From the NCBI GenBank assembly GCA_031835245.1, contig JAVKOQ010000038.1, positions 144,001 to 208,000 on the forward strand: a stretch of DNA of 64,000 nucleotides, read 5' to 3'. Of this stretch, positions 24,158 to 35,374 are shown in pieces. The number at the start of each line of letters is the position of its first letter. Positions within the stretch are counted from its first letter, which is position 1. The DNA comes from Balamuthia mandrillaris. Taxonomy: Eukaryota > Discosea > Longamoebia > Balamuthiidae. The position numbers were made by a program, and so were the translations under genes. The notes beneath the pieces are model-generated. The model saw nothing but the letters and a program-made list of their open reading frames with translations. It did not search any database and had not been told where the DNA came from.

Positions 24158-24773
24158 ATGACCACCACCACCAAATCGACTCTCTTTGCGCTCTTCCTCA
24201 TCGGCCTCTTCTGCTGTACGTTTCCCCCTTTCTTTTCTCATGCGGCTCAACTGATCCCCATTCCCCAATATAGTCCAAGCTGTGGTTGCCCAAGAAGAAA
24301 CCGCAACGGCTGAAGGAGGAGACAAACCGGAATGTCCCGCTGACTCTGGAGCCACTCCCATGGGCACGCTCCACCTGGTCATTGTGGCTCCCAACGGCGA
24401 GCTGGTCTTCCAGCCCAACACCCTCACCGTTTCCCCCGGAGATACCGTCATGTGGCTCTGGGATGCCGACGGGCACAACGTGGACCAAATCACTGGGTCC
24501 GAAACCTGCGAGGAGCCTTCTACCCTGCTGCTGGAAAGTCCCATCAGCAACCGAGGCTACAACTACCGCTACGTGGTGAGGGAGGAGGACGTGGACACCA
24601 CCATCTTCTACAAGTGTGACCCCCACTGCGATGAGGGCATGCGTGCCCAGCTGAACGTTGTGGCCAGGAGCCCTGAGGGCGAGTTCCCTCTGACCGCGCC
24701 GAACTGCTTTCCCGAGATGATGGACGGAGAAATGATGGCCGGCGAAGAGGGCGAGATGGGTCAAGTCTCCTAA
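24158..24773 (+). CDS. Secreted plastocyanin/azurin-like cupredoxin
   Basis: Two exons (24158-24216 and 24275-24773). The N-terminus TKSTLFALFLIGLFC is a signal peptide, completed across the splice with a likely cleavage after VVAQ. The mature domain carries FQPNTLTVSPGDTVMWLW, then DGHNV, and CDPHCDEGM. The first His plus the C-x2-H-x4-M spacing is exactly the type-1 blue-copper ligand set of plastocyanin and pseudoazurin, so it should bind copper and transfer electrons outside the cell or in the secretory system. The tail is unusually Met- and Glu-rich (PEMMDGEMMAGEEGEMG). An AATAAA signal lies at 24838. The precursor is about 185 residues. Confidence 0.92.
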
Positions 24774-24837
24774 AAGTGAACAGAGTGGGTTCCGAAAGCC
24801 TCAATCTCTCTCTCCCTCTGCTCTTTCTCTTTGCGCC

Positions 24838-24843
24838 AATAAA
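24838..24843 (+). terminator. AATAAA polyadenylation signal
   Basis: AATAAA lies 65 nt after the cupredoxin stop codon, in a CT-rich 3' flank. Confidence 0.6.
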
Positions 24844-24865
24844 AAAATTAAATTTAAAAAGTGAT

Positions 24866-24938
24866 CGCCCTCCGTGGGGCTCGAACCCACGACCACAAGA
24901 TTAAAAGTCTTGCGCTCTACCGACTGAGCTAGGAAGGC
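24866..24938 (-). tRNA. tRNA-Lys (anticodon UUU)
   Basis: Reading the minus strand, GCCTTCC pairs with GGAGGGC (one G-U) in the acceptor stem. The D arm is GCTC-AGTCGGTAGA-GC. The anticodon stem CAAGA/TCTTG encloses the loop CTTTTAA with anticodon TTT, and the T arm has GGTTCGAGCC. Length is 73 nt without CCA and without an intron. A run of five T follows on the sense strand (24856-24860), a Pol III terminator. Confidence 0.97.
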
Positions 24939-25178
24939 TTGTTGAACTAGAGTTCTCTTAAATGAATTATCGACTTTTCAGCAGCTCTGCGCTATTCACT
25001 TGAGGGTGTATTATTTTTGGTGATTCTATCTAGTCTCGAGGCCCCTGGGACCATGGCTTTGGAGACTTTGGAAGGGCCTGCTAATGATAAAGGAGGGAGG
25101 TTGGTGGCGTTGGCGAAAGGGGCATTGGAAGAGGAGGGAGGTTGGAGCTGATGAGAAAGTTGGCAATGGTTTTACTAC

Positions 25179-26057
25179 TTAGTTGGGTTTGTACTGACGG
25201 ACGAGGTTGGAGAGCAAAAGGCCACGGCTGCGGTTCATTTGTTTCTTGAACTCTGGCGCACGGAAGGAAGCGCGTGCTGCGTTCATCACTTTTTTTTTGT
25301 AGATGCGTTAAGAAGTAACAAAACAAAACAAAACAAACGACAAAGTGTAAAAGTACCTTTTTCGTGGATAAACGCCCGAAGCAATTCTGGGTCTTCGAAG
25401 ATGGGCGGATTTGGCAATGGAGGACCAAAGAAAGGAACGGCTTCTCTGGGAAGAACTGCCACCCGATATATGAACTTTGTTGTTGCCTTTTCTTCCTCTG
25501 TTTGTTCGGTTGTCACAGCGGTTGCGTGCACCACAATAAACACCTCTATTTAAAAAAAATGAGTGAAGGATAATAGCAAAGTTAAGAGAAGAGAAGAGGT
25601 GTAGCAAAAAAAAAAAAAAAAAGAAAAAGAAAAAGGATACGAATATATTTGGAGGTGATGATGCGAGGATTGAACGGAGTGGTGCCATCATGGAAGACAA
25701 TGACCACAGAGTCATTTCCCAAGTGTCGTTTTCGTTCTATCTGTTGTGGATCTCGTGAACTGTGTGGCAACATCTGACAAACATGAAACCTATAAGCAGG
25801 GAATGAGAAGAATTATGAGTTTTGCATTCTGGCGAGAAGAAGGAAACTTTAAAGAACGGAAGGATAAAAGTACATGATAGGATGCTTCTTTTGTCTTGCA
25901 TAGTCTATCCATTCATAATATACAGAGTGTGTCCCAGTTTGATTATCTTTGTTGTGTTTTATTTATAGAGTTGAAAAGCATAATTAGACTACTTGTGGAA
26001 AGAGAATGAAGAGAAGCAGAGAAGCAGAGAAGCAGAGAAGCAGAGAAGAGAGAGAGA

Positions 26058-26088
<31 letters not shown>

Positions 26089-26224
26089 GTTGAATATACA
26101 TTTAACATCTAAGCCAGCAGCATAACCTTCCCATCCTTGAAGCGCGATTGTGTCTCCCAAAATATTCAAAAAAGCCTGGTAGGCCTCCGGAATATCCACT
26201 ATTTTTCAGATGATTAGCTGAGGG

Positions 26225-26258
<34 letters not shown>

Positions 26259-29200
26259 GAGAGAGAGAACGAGGGCAGAAGCGAACCGTTTCCAAATATT
26301 TCATCCTCATCACTTTGTCCTTCCGAATAATACAGCACTCCGCACTTGAACTGCGTTACTTTCTTCTTCTGCTCGTATTGTAACAATTCATTCTGCAAGG
26401 AAAGAGCGGAGGAATAACGCTTCTCTTCTTCTGGACTTGAACCCACATTCGGAGCCTCCGCCATTGAGCTTATGGGAATGTTGTATAAATGCCGTTTGTC
26501 CACAAACGGGAAAATGTGCTGAAGCGACTCCCAAAGTTCTTTTGGAGGCACGTTTGGAATGATCATCCTAAACTCATCCAATGACGTTCTGAGAAGGATA
26601 TGAAATTTTTCTGTTGTATCTGAGGAGGGAGAAGAGGAAGCTGAGGAAGAGGAGGAAGATGCAGGAGCTGATTTCGTTTTAGCATCAAAAGGGAGGACAC
26701 TGATGCATATGGGACCGTAGTCGGGTATCTCTCCGAGATAGGTCTCATGTCCTTTTTATTATCAGTAAGGTTTAGTCAGAAGCAAGGAAGGGAAAGAGAG
26801 ATAGGAATGACAAGGAAAAATAAAACAAAGCTCAAGAAGTAGATACGTTTTCCATAGAACGTGTTCTTGTACAAGTTGGAAGGATATGTTCGTTTCAGCA
26901 AGGTGGGTTTTAGCCGTCCTCTGGAAACGGATAAACTTCCTGATCTGCTGCGAGAATTTCCTGGCGAAGTAGAAGAGGAAGCTTCTTTCGTGTGTTCAGA
27001 GGTTGTGTGGCGATTACGACTTCTGGAAGGGGTGACTAAAGGGCTGTTAGTAAGAGCGATGCTGCTTTCAACGTTGGTTTCGGTGGGAACGGCCTCTATT
27101 CGAAAGCCTTCCCCTGGAATTACTATTCCCGAGTTCACAACCACGTGCTATTTAAATATAGGGAGAGAACGAGGGAGAATGAAATGAGATAAGAAGGAAA
27201 TAAACTCAATAGAGTCGGGAACATACTTCGTACTCATCTTCATCTGTGCTCTCAGACGAACAATCATTTAGTGTCCACTAAAAGAGATAACAAAATGTTA
27301 GCAAAGATCACACCATAAGAAAGAACTTAAAAAGGCGTACATCATAAGGCATATACTGCACGGTTATGCTGAGAGATTTGTTGGGTGCAGTTTTTTCTTT
27401 GTGTTTTTTATCGTTGTTATTGCTGTTGGCGTTAAGCAAGCTTTCTAGTGCTTGGTGTTTGGCGCTGTCTTGTGGCAAGTACCGCAGCATCCAATTCAAT
27501 AGGTCCTGTTCGAGTGCGCCAAAATCCCCGGCATACCATTGAAAGACTTTGGGACATTGAACGACACCCCATTCAGCATCAACCTCAATGGAGTTCACGA
27601 ACCGGGCCATAGCTCTGCAAAAATAAGCACAAAAATTATAACGTTAACGGAAGAAAACGAACAGGAAGAGTGGCAAACAAAAAAAAAAAAAAAAAACCGA
27701 AAAACCGAAAAACCGAAAAAGAGAAGATAAGACAAAAGTGAGACAAGAGAGCAGGCAGGAAAGAAGGACTGAAGGAAAGAAGGTAAGAAGCAGGTAGAAG
27801 AAACGGTAATTACTGTTCCAGTTCGGAGTCAATGGAAGCAGCACTGTACACAGAGAGCGATGGGCTGGACTTTGATCCATCACAAAGTGCAGCTAGAACT
27901 CTCGGATCCACTCGTTTCTTCAAGCTGAAAGCTCGACGAGGGTCATCTCCTTGAAACCGTGCCACGTCGATGATGGGAGGATGTCTATTACCTGCATTTT
28001 GTGTCAGCAAAAAAAAAAGGTTACTGTCTCGGCCTCTGTCGGTTTCTATTGAACAATGTAATGTACCTCGAAGGATACCATGATGAATGTCCCACAGGCC
28101 ATATTTATGAGGTCCTATCATGTACAAACAGCCAGTGAAGAAATCCGGTCGTCCTTCCGGAGGGCCTGCAATTCATCCTTCATTAAAATGTTCTTTGAAA
28201 GAAATGAAGCAGCAGAAACGAACATCACAAAGAAGGAAGAGAAAACTATGAACGTGAAGCAGAACAGGAACACGAACAAGAACAAGAAGAAATAGAAGAA
28301 TATGAGTTCTGGAGAGGGAGGAGTACAAACCCCCAACAGTAATAGCATGAATGACCATAATGTTGTACACATTGATGAAGAACGCCTTGGTCTGATTGGT
28401 GTCAAACACGGAGGGGTCCACGTGCTGCAACTCCTGAGCCCACGCCAAATAGCGCTTAAACTCAGGACCTTGCGCCAAGGCGGCATAGTCAACGGCCCTA
28501 CCCTCCTCCTTCACGTAGTTTTGCAGCAAGCTCGTGAGGTGCTCCTGCAGGGCCTCGGCAATGGCCAGCGAGGTCTCCGCAGTTTTGACAGAGAGAGTAA
28601 CGGGGTTTTTGATGGGGTAAGTCATTGAGGAGAGGTAGGCTCCTAGTTGTCTTGCCATGTTGAGCACTTCCACTTCTACCTTTTGTTGCTCTTATTAACC
28701 AAATAAAATAAAATGAAGGATAAAAGGAAAGAACGAAAGCATTGACAAAGAAGAAGCAGAAGAGGCAGGGGTAGAGGCAGAAGAAAAGAAGAAGAAGCAG
28801 AAGAACAAGAAGCAGCAGCAGCAGAAGAAGAAGAAGAACAAGAAGAAGAAGAAGAAGAAGCACAAGAAGAAGAAGAAGAACAAGAAGAAGAACAAGAACA
28901 AGAACAAGAACAAGAAGAAGAAGAAGAAGAACAAGAACAAGAACAAGAACAAGAAGAACAAGAACCAGGAGGAGAAGGAAGAGACGAAGAACAAGAACAA
29001 GAAGAAGACAAACACGAAAAGAATAAAGAAAGAAAAATAAAACATTTAACCAAACGTGAGCTAATAAAGTACTTTGTAACGATAGAGCGCAGCAGAGTTG
29101 GAAAAGGGAAGATCAGCCTCAGAGTCTTTGGCGTTGACAAAATGGCCTTTCTCCAGCAGCAGCTGTCCTATGGTGTTGGCTTGACGTTCATCGATGCCAT

Positions 29201-29575
29201 ACGTTTTCATAAGCCACATCACCAATTCATATCCTTTTTGATTGATTCCGGATTGTTACAAAAAAAAAAAAAAAAAGGAGGACAAAAAAAGAAGGAAAAA
29301 AAGAGAAGAAGAAAAAGAAAGAAAGAAAAGACAAGAAAGAGAAAGACAGGAAAAGAGAGAGAAGGAAGGAAGGAGGTTGAACCTTTGAAACATTTCTTGT
29401 AGGACCAAAAGAAAGAGCCAATGTCCCGGGCCACAAGACCGATTCGTGGATCTCTGAGGCGCGCATAAACCTCCTCCAACTCGTAGGCACGCGCTCCTTC
29501 GTCCTCTTTGCTGTTGTTGTTGTTGTTGGCGGCGGAAGGGCCACCCCCAGAGGGCAGCTTCAGCTGTTGCTTCAT
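25179..29575 (-). CDS. DEP-DUF547-Rap/RanGAP domain protein
   Basis: Multi-exon signalling protein, probably a GTPase-activating protein for a Rap/Rheb-type small GTPase. Order from the N-terminus: a DEP domain split by introns (IGSFFWSYKKCFKG, YELVMWLMKTYGID, TIGQLLLEKGHFVN); a DUF547 domain (FFINVYNIMVIHAI, GLWDIHHGILRG, DPRRAFSLKKRVDPRVLAA); a Ser-rich linker; and a C-terminal RapGAP domain (VTQFKCGVLYYSEGQSDEDE, YQAFLNILGDTIALQGWEGY, FHVCQMLPHSSRDPQQIERK, RHLGNDSVVIVF). The Asn in HLGND is at the position of the catalytic Asn thumb of RapGAP proteins. The stop follows NLVRQYKPN at 25179. DEP domains target membranes, and DUF547 has no settled function. The start at 29575 is the first ATG of the exon; a further upstream exon cannot be excluded. 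Introns contain long GAA/GAAC and GA repeats. Confidence 0.88.
28780..29022 (-). repeat. Intronic GAA/GAAC microsatellite
   Basis: About 240 nt of mixed GAA, GCA and AAC units inside an intron of the DEP-RapGAP gene. On that gene's sense strand it reads as TTC/TTG, which gives spurious poly-Ser, poly-Leu and poly-Phe frames. Confidence 0.95.
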
Positions 29576-29771
29576 TTATTTCTTGCTGGCTCTCCTCTTC
29601 TTCTCCCAACAACTGGTATCAATTTTTTGTCGGAATAATTCAGATTGTTTGCTTAATAAGGATAACATTATTAAATATTGAAGCAATCGCATTAAATATA
29701 CGATAATTCGTGTTATTTATTACGCTGATCGAAACTTAGATCAATCTAAGGCGGATATGATTTCCTATTGG
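29576..29771. promoter_or_regulatory. AT-rich region upstream of the DEP-RapGAP gene
   Basis: AT-rich block of about 200 bp between the DEP-RapGAP start and the stop of the next minus-strand gene. It contains several ATTAAATAT and ACGATAATTCG elements. Promoter role is inferred from position. Confidence 0.4.
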
Positions 29772-32609
29772 TCAGAAATAGTGGCGCAGCAAAAGGTGGC
29801 ACAATTGCTCTTTCAGCCTTTCGTAGTGGTCGGCCTCGTGGCTCGCCGTTTGTGAGGGTGTCGTTCGTCGCAGGTCTCCTGAAGAGGCGTTCGTCTCCTT
29901 CCCTATCTCTTCTCGGAAAGCATCGGCGACCGGCAAGGGCTCTCCCTCATTCTGTGTTGTAGGCGAGCGATCTTTGTCAACGCGGTTTTGTGCTGTGCTG
30001 CTGCTCCTTGCATGCACGTCAACATCTTCGACGACCTCAGCTCTTGGCGCTTTGTTGTTGGCGTCATTGCTTCGTCCGGGTTGGAACGGGATTGTGTATG
30101 GCTCGATTTGTCCCTCGTCGTAGATGCCGAAAGCCTCACCAAATTTTCGTTTTAAGGCTGGATTGCAATGTAGTGGTGTGAGAGAAGGAGACGAGAGGTC
30201 AGGGTTGGGATGAGTTTTCGCGGTTTGTTGCGGTTGTTGTTGCTGTTGGGCTTTTGCGTATGGGAGTGCTTGTTGACCTTGTTGTTCTGTGTGTGCCGGG
30301 TCCAGTACTTGCTCTGCTAGTTGCCGTTTTTGTTCGTCATGTTCTTCATATTCGTCCTCTTGCTTAATGACGTCTAGCCCTACTTTGTCTGTTTTTTGTT
30401 GCTCTCCTTTCGCTACAATCACGTTTTCTATTTCTCCAACCACGTTCAGGAGTTTGGTATCATGGTCTCTTGCGACATTGTTTAGTCGTTGTGCAATGTC
30501 GTATGATTGTATGCTGAAGGGTAGTAAAAGGGAGAGGAGTCATCAAATACGCTAATAGGAACGCAAAAAAACCTACAAAACACAAGAACAAATATAAAAA
30601 CAACTTACTCTGCTACTTGCTCCTCTTTCATTTCGGCGTTTAAAGTTTCGATGGTACTCCGATACGGCGGCGTTAATCGTTTCTCTCCAACTGTTAAGAG
30701 AGCGGCAGCAGAGGAGACGAGAACAGGGAAGGAAGCACAGGAAGAACCAGAAGAGACAGGAGAAGTCAGCTCTTGGGTTTGAGAGCGGGCGGTAGTTGAG
30801 ACAGTGGTAGGTTTCTTCGTTGTGTCGTTGATCATTGTATAATCTTCGTCTTCGTCATCATCGTCATCATCGTCATCAGCGTGGTCACCGTTTAACACAA
30901 AAAGCTCACCCTCCTCATCCTCCTCCTCTTCCTCCTCCGATTCCTCCTCCTCTTCCTCCGATTCCTCCTCCTCTTTCTCCTCTTCCTCCGATTCCTCCTC
31001 CTCTTCCTCCTCTTCCTCCGATTCCTCCTCCTCTTTCTCCTCTTCCTCCTCCTCCTCCTCCTCGGAAGTTTTCCCGTTGGTGAGTTGTCTGTTGTCAGCC
31101 TGCACGTTCTTTAGCCTGTCGCTGTTCGCTTTTTCGATGGCGTTTTTCAGCCTCAAACTTCGTCGGAGTTTGCGCGGTTCCTCACCAACGTTGGGCGGTT
31201 CGTTGACTTTTTTCTCGTGTTCGCCCTCAGAAGCTCGCTTCTTGTACCTGCAGATATTGTTTGTTCGGTAGTTTCTGGGTATCCGTTTGTTTGCTCTCAC
31301 GTACTTCGTGAGCACGTTTCTCTCGTGCAAGGACTCCCAGTGCTCAGTCAGCACCGAGGTCCAGTGGGTCCAGAATTCGTCTGGAGGCTTGTATTTTGCG
31401 GAAGGGAAGTCGATGCTGTACATCTTGGTAAGCTGTATTGAAATGATAGAGGGGCCTAGGATAGCCTTCTCAATGAAGTGGCTACTCTCTTTGCCCCAGT
31501 GCTTTTCCTGTCTTTCGCCCCTTTTCCAACATTCTTCCAGATAGCTTGAAAACTGAAGCTCCATCGTTCGACGACGACGCCAAACTTGGTTGTGTTTGCG
31601 CGTTTGCCAAACCTTCCAAAGTTTCTTACTCAACGCCTCACACTGGTGACTAGCCGCAATATGCTGGCTAACCCATCCCTCGAAGAGGATTTTCCATCCA
31701 CTTGGGGTAACAGTGGGATACCGATCAAGCCAGCGGCCCGCTTCATCTGCTAGAACTTTTTTCTTTCGTGCGATAAATTCCTTTCTTTGCTTTCGTGTGA
31801 GGCCTGGAACATGAAGCCGTTCAGATGTTGAACTCTTCGGAGCTGGGTCCTCCGCTTTTGCTGTCAAATCTGATATGATCTCCGCTCTCAATGCTGCTTT
31901 AATCTCCTCAATCAAAGTTCCTTTTATCTCCGCCATCAGGGTTGCTTTAATCTCCTCTTTTAACTCCTTGAATATCTCGGCTTTTATGGCTGCTTTGAAG
32001 AGAGGAGCAGCAGGGTTAACAAATGTGCGTAAACTCTGACTGAAAATTACCCAAAAACTCACACCCGTTCCTTGTTTCTCACCTCGTTTATGTTCCTGTG
32101 CTTCTTCATTTACAGCGTGGGCCGCTTGGTTGTAATTAAGGTTGGTGAGAAAAGTATCATCGTAGAGAAGAAGAAGCAGAAAAAGAACAACAGGAATAGG
32201 AACAAGACGAAGGAGAACAGGAGGAAGAGGAAGAAAAGGACAGCAGAAAGAATGACAAGAAGAAGAAGAATGAATACAACACAAAGCAACATAGACTCCA
32301 CTACCACAATGACGACACTTTCATGAAAAAAAACAGGACACGAACAAGAAAGAAGAACTGTACCATTGCTACCTTCATCAACTGGCGAGGCTTGGCCAGC
32401 ACCTGCTCCTACCACTTCGTGTGCATCACCTGCAGAATGGTTTTGCCCCAGGTGCTTCTTCTCTTCCAACGAACAAAAACGTAGCCGCTCCTCTTCCAAC
32501 TTTTCTGCAGTAGAGTCTAAGTCATCGTTGTTAGAGCGACCGCTTCCACCTCTTGTTCTGCTTCACAACAAGCCTGCCTACCTGAACGAGTACGGCCTCT
32601 CTTCGACAT
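29772..32609 (-). CDS. Uncharacterised Glu-rich, probably nuclear protein
   Basis: No family recognised. Exon 1 starts MSKRGRTRS at 32609 and joins DSTAEKLEEERLRF in phase after a roughly 75-nt intron. The main exon then carries four back-to-back eight-residue helical repeats (IKEEIKAT-like: IKATLMAE, IKGTLIEE, IKAALRAE), a basic segment (LTRKQRKEFIARKKKV), and a Trp-rich globular block (GWKILFEGWVSQHIAASHQ, KKLWKVWQTRKHNQVWRRRR, DEFWTHWTSVLTEHWESLHE). A roughly 70-residue Glu/Ser tract and an Asp run follow. A strong GTAAGT donor near 30610 leads to the last exon (IQSYDIAQRLNNVARDHDTK onward), which ends HLLLRHYF at 29772. Basic clusters and acidic runs suggest a nuclear protein. The 5' end is head-to-head with the TDRD3-like gene (324 bp apart). 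Confidence 0.7.
30905..31065 (-). repeat. Coding CTC/TCC repeat (Glu/Ser tract)
   Basis: A trinucleotide-rich segment that encodes a long Glu tract with interspersed Ser in the uncharacterised gene. It also opens a false proline-rich frame on the plus strand. Confidence 0.9.
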
Positions 32610-32933
32610 TGGAAGAAATAAGGCCTTCCTTTCCCTCTCTGCTACACAAAAAGTAACAAACAACAACGAGAGCGTGAGTACCAGCCCAGCCCCTTCTTCT
32701 TCTGTGTTTTGCTGTGTGTAAACAAAGAAGAGGCAAAAAAACAAGAACTTGGTTGGTCTCGCTACGCTCTTTTTTCAAACCACCAATGCGCAATCAAAGA
32801 TTAATTAATAAAATTGACTTTTTTCCTGGAAATTTAATTCGAATTTTGTAGAGCGAGGTGACATCAACGTTATCTAAAAAAAGATAGAGCTGATGTCATG
32901 AGAAAATTTGAATAAGAACGAAGCAAGTTTCTG

Positions 32934-33121
32934 ATGGAGGCTGCATCGACGTCGTCGAACAAGACGGGCGACTTGTTGTCTATCCTGCAGAAAGAAGGGT
33001 TTCATATCTCGGCTGAGAGTGTGCACGCATGCGAAGACGAAGCGGTGTCAGCCCTCCAAAGCGGAAATCTGAACGCCTTTCGCCAAGCCGTGCTGAACGT
33101 ACGCATCACCTTGGAGATTAG

Positions 33122-33161
<40 letters not shown>

Positions 33162-33607
33162 CACTTTTTATCTCAGAGCGACCTTCGCAAAATTGGCGAG
33201 AACGCTTTGCCTAAAGGAAGTGATCGCCAACCTGATGGCGTGGTAAGCATGGTCTTCTTTGATTTTTGTTGTTGTTCTCTCTTCAACGGAACTTACCGGT
33301 CGTGCTTTCTTTTTTTGCTTTTGGGTCAGATTGAAGGTCCTGTGGTGCTTCAGATCAAGTCAATAAAGAACGTGGCTGTGCCACAGGAACGTGACGACGC
33401 GGGCGGAGCCGAGAGTTTGCTGCGCGTGACCCTGTCCGATGGCCACACCACCATCAGTGCCGTCGAGCTTACGCCTGTACCAAAGCTTTCGTACGACTTA
33501 TATTTCTCTGTTCTCTTTCTTCTCTCTTGACTTCCTTCACTCTTTCATTCTTGTTCTTCTTCTTCTTCTTCTTCGTCATGTGGCACCCTTGTGCGTTCTT
33601 CTATCAC

Positions 33608-33653
<46 letters not shown>

Positions 33654-35374
33654 ATCTGACGTCTCACTAATTGGACAACTGGGCAAAGAATGAAAACGCC
33701 ACCAGGCACTAAAGTGTGTTTAAAAGGAGCAAGGATGGTAAAAACGTTTGTAGCGCTAACGGCAGCATGTTGCACTGTGTTGGGAGGAGAAGTCCCTTCT
33801 TTGATGGCTGGTTGGGCTGTGGAAAGGGTTTTGTTGCATCTCCTTTTCTCTTCTCTGTATCAATTTCACTCATCAAAAACAAACTCATTTTTTGGTTGTT
33901 TTCGTAACTTGTAAGAAACGGCAAGTTATTGACGATAAGGATGGCCCTCCTCCTTTTACGCCTGTTCCAGTGGTATGTTTATTCCTCTGCTCTCTTCTTG
34001 TTTTTTCTACTCCCCGTATCCTTTTCTTCGCACTTGCTTTTTTTTTCTCATGGGATTGCATTCCAGCAAACCAAACCACCAACCACCAAACAAGCACCAC
34101 CACCATCGAATCGCAACAAGCAGCAACAAACAGACAAAAAAACGGGAGGAGGAAAGCAGGGACCGCAACAAACAGCAACTAGCAACAAAGGAGCTCCTTC
34201 CGCCAACACACAAACCCAAGCAACAAACACAACTAGCAAAAGCAACAACGCAGGAAGAGGAAGAGGTAAAGGAAAAGGACAACAGAGAGTATCAGCTGGA
34301 CAAGAAATATCACAGCAGCACCAAAAACAACCACAACCACAGCACCGACCACAACAACAACCTCCACAACAACGACAACGATATCAATTGAAAGACGTTA
34401 CTCCCCAACACACGCAACCCGCAGCAATAACTACATCAACAGGAAAACCTGAAAAAAAACAAAACTTACCTTCACAATATCAACAACAGCCTCCAAAAGC
34501 AACCGAGTATGAAGAAGAAGCGGAAGAAGAAGAGGATGAAGAGGAAGAGGAAGTTATTTACCCTCAATTTCCCATCGACATGGAAGTCTTTCTTTGTGAT
34601 TGCAAGATCGCCGGCGTACGTCTTCGCTCCCTTCCACCTTTCTTTGCTCTTTTGCTTCAGCTCTTTGCATTACGCTCACCCTCTTCCATTCTCAGATAAC
34701 CGTGGAGCCACCGAATCACAGAACACCTCAACACACGTTGCAAGTTGCTCTGTCCGACCCCTACATCACCGTCATGGTATATAGTTAAATCTCTCCATCT
34801 TCCTTTTCCCTCCATCCATCAAGATGATCTTCTCGCCTCTGATCATTTTCTCCAAAACACGAAACACCAAAAATAACAAAACTCTTCAACAAAAACCACA
34901 AAAAACAAACCAAAAAAAAAAAAAGGAGTGATAAGCGATGAGCTCTATCCTTTGTTGGTGGGAACCACCAAAGAGCAGATGATGGGCGGCATCCACACAC
35001 CCCAAGGCCAAAACTACGTGCACCACGTCCTTTCCTCGGTGCAGACCTCTCTCTTGGGTCGTCCGGTGTTGGCGCAGCTGCATGCCTCTCAACTCCCTCT
35101 TCACCACGGTTCCTTGGTCACTGTGTTGGACTTGGAGTTTGTGGACCCTTCTCAACTACAATCACAACAACCGCACCACCATCAGCGTGGCGCAAGGCGT
35201 GGCAGAGGAAGCCGCCGCGGTGGAACTCGAAGACGGGGTGGAGGACGAAGAGGCGGAAGAAGAGGTGGCGGCAGGGGCACCGGAGGAAGAGGTGGTGGCG
35301 GTGGCGGCGGTCCACAACAACGCGGAGGTCGAGGAGGCCGAGCACGAGGACGAGGCGGAGGTCAAAGAGGGTAA
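32934..35374 (+). CDS. TDRD3-like OB-fold protein with RGG tail
   Basis: Likely partner of a type IA topoisomerase. Spliced exons 32934-33096, 33177-33242 and 33330 to about 33490, plus a fourth from about 33689, read GFHISAESVHACE, SDLRKIGENALPKG, IEGPVVLQIKSIKNVAVPQE, LLRVTLSDGHTTISAVEL, TPPGTKVCLKG and LGGEVPSLM. These match the N-terminal DUF1767/OB fold of animal TDRD3 point by point (RMI1 is the paralogous family). Then come a Gln/Pro/Thr-rich linker and an acidic patch. A second OB-like region follows (YPQFPIDMEVFLCDCKIAG, HTLQVALSDPYITVM, ISDELYPLLVG, SLVTVLDLEFVDP). The tail is an Arg-Gly-Gly box of about 60 residues. No Tudor or UBA domain is visible. TDRD3-TOP3B acts on R-loops and mRNA in animals; a similar role here is inferred. 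One internal splice (near 33800-33916) is uncertain. Confidence 0.88.

Noticed and set aside
28498-29140. Poly-Leu, poly-Phe and Ser/Cys frames on the minus strand
   Set aside because: Intronic repeat of the DEP-RapGAP gene; the DEP and DUF547 exons on either side account for the coding sequence.
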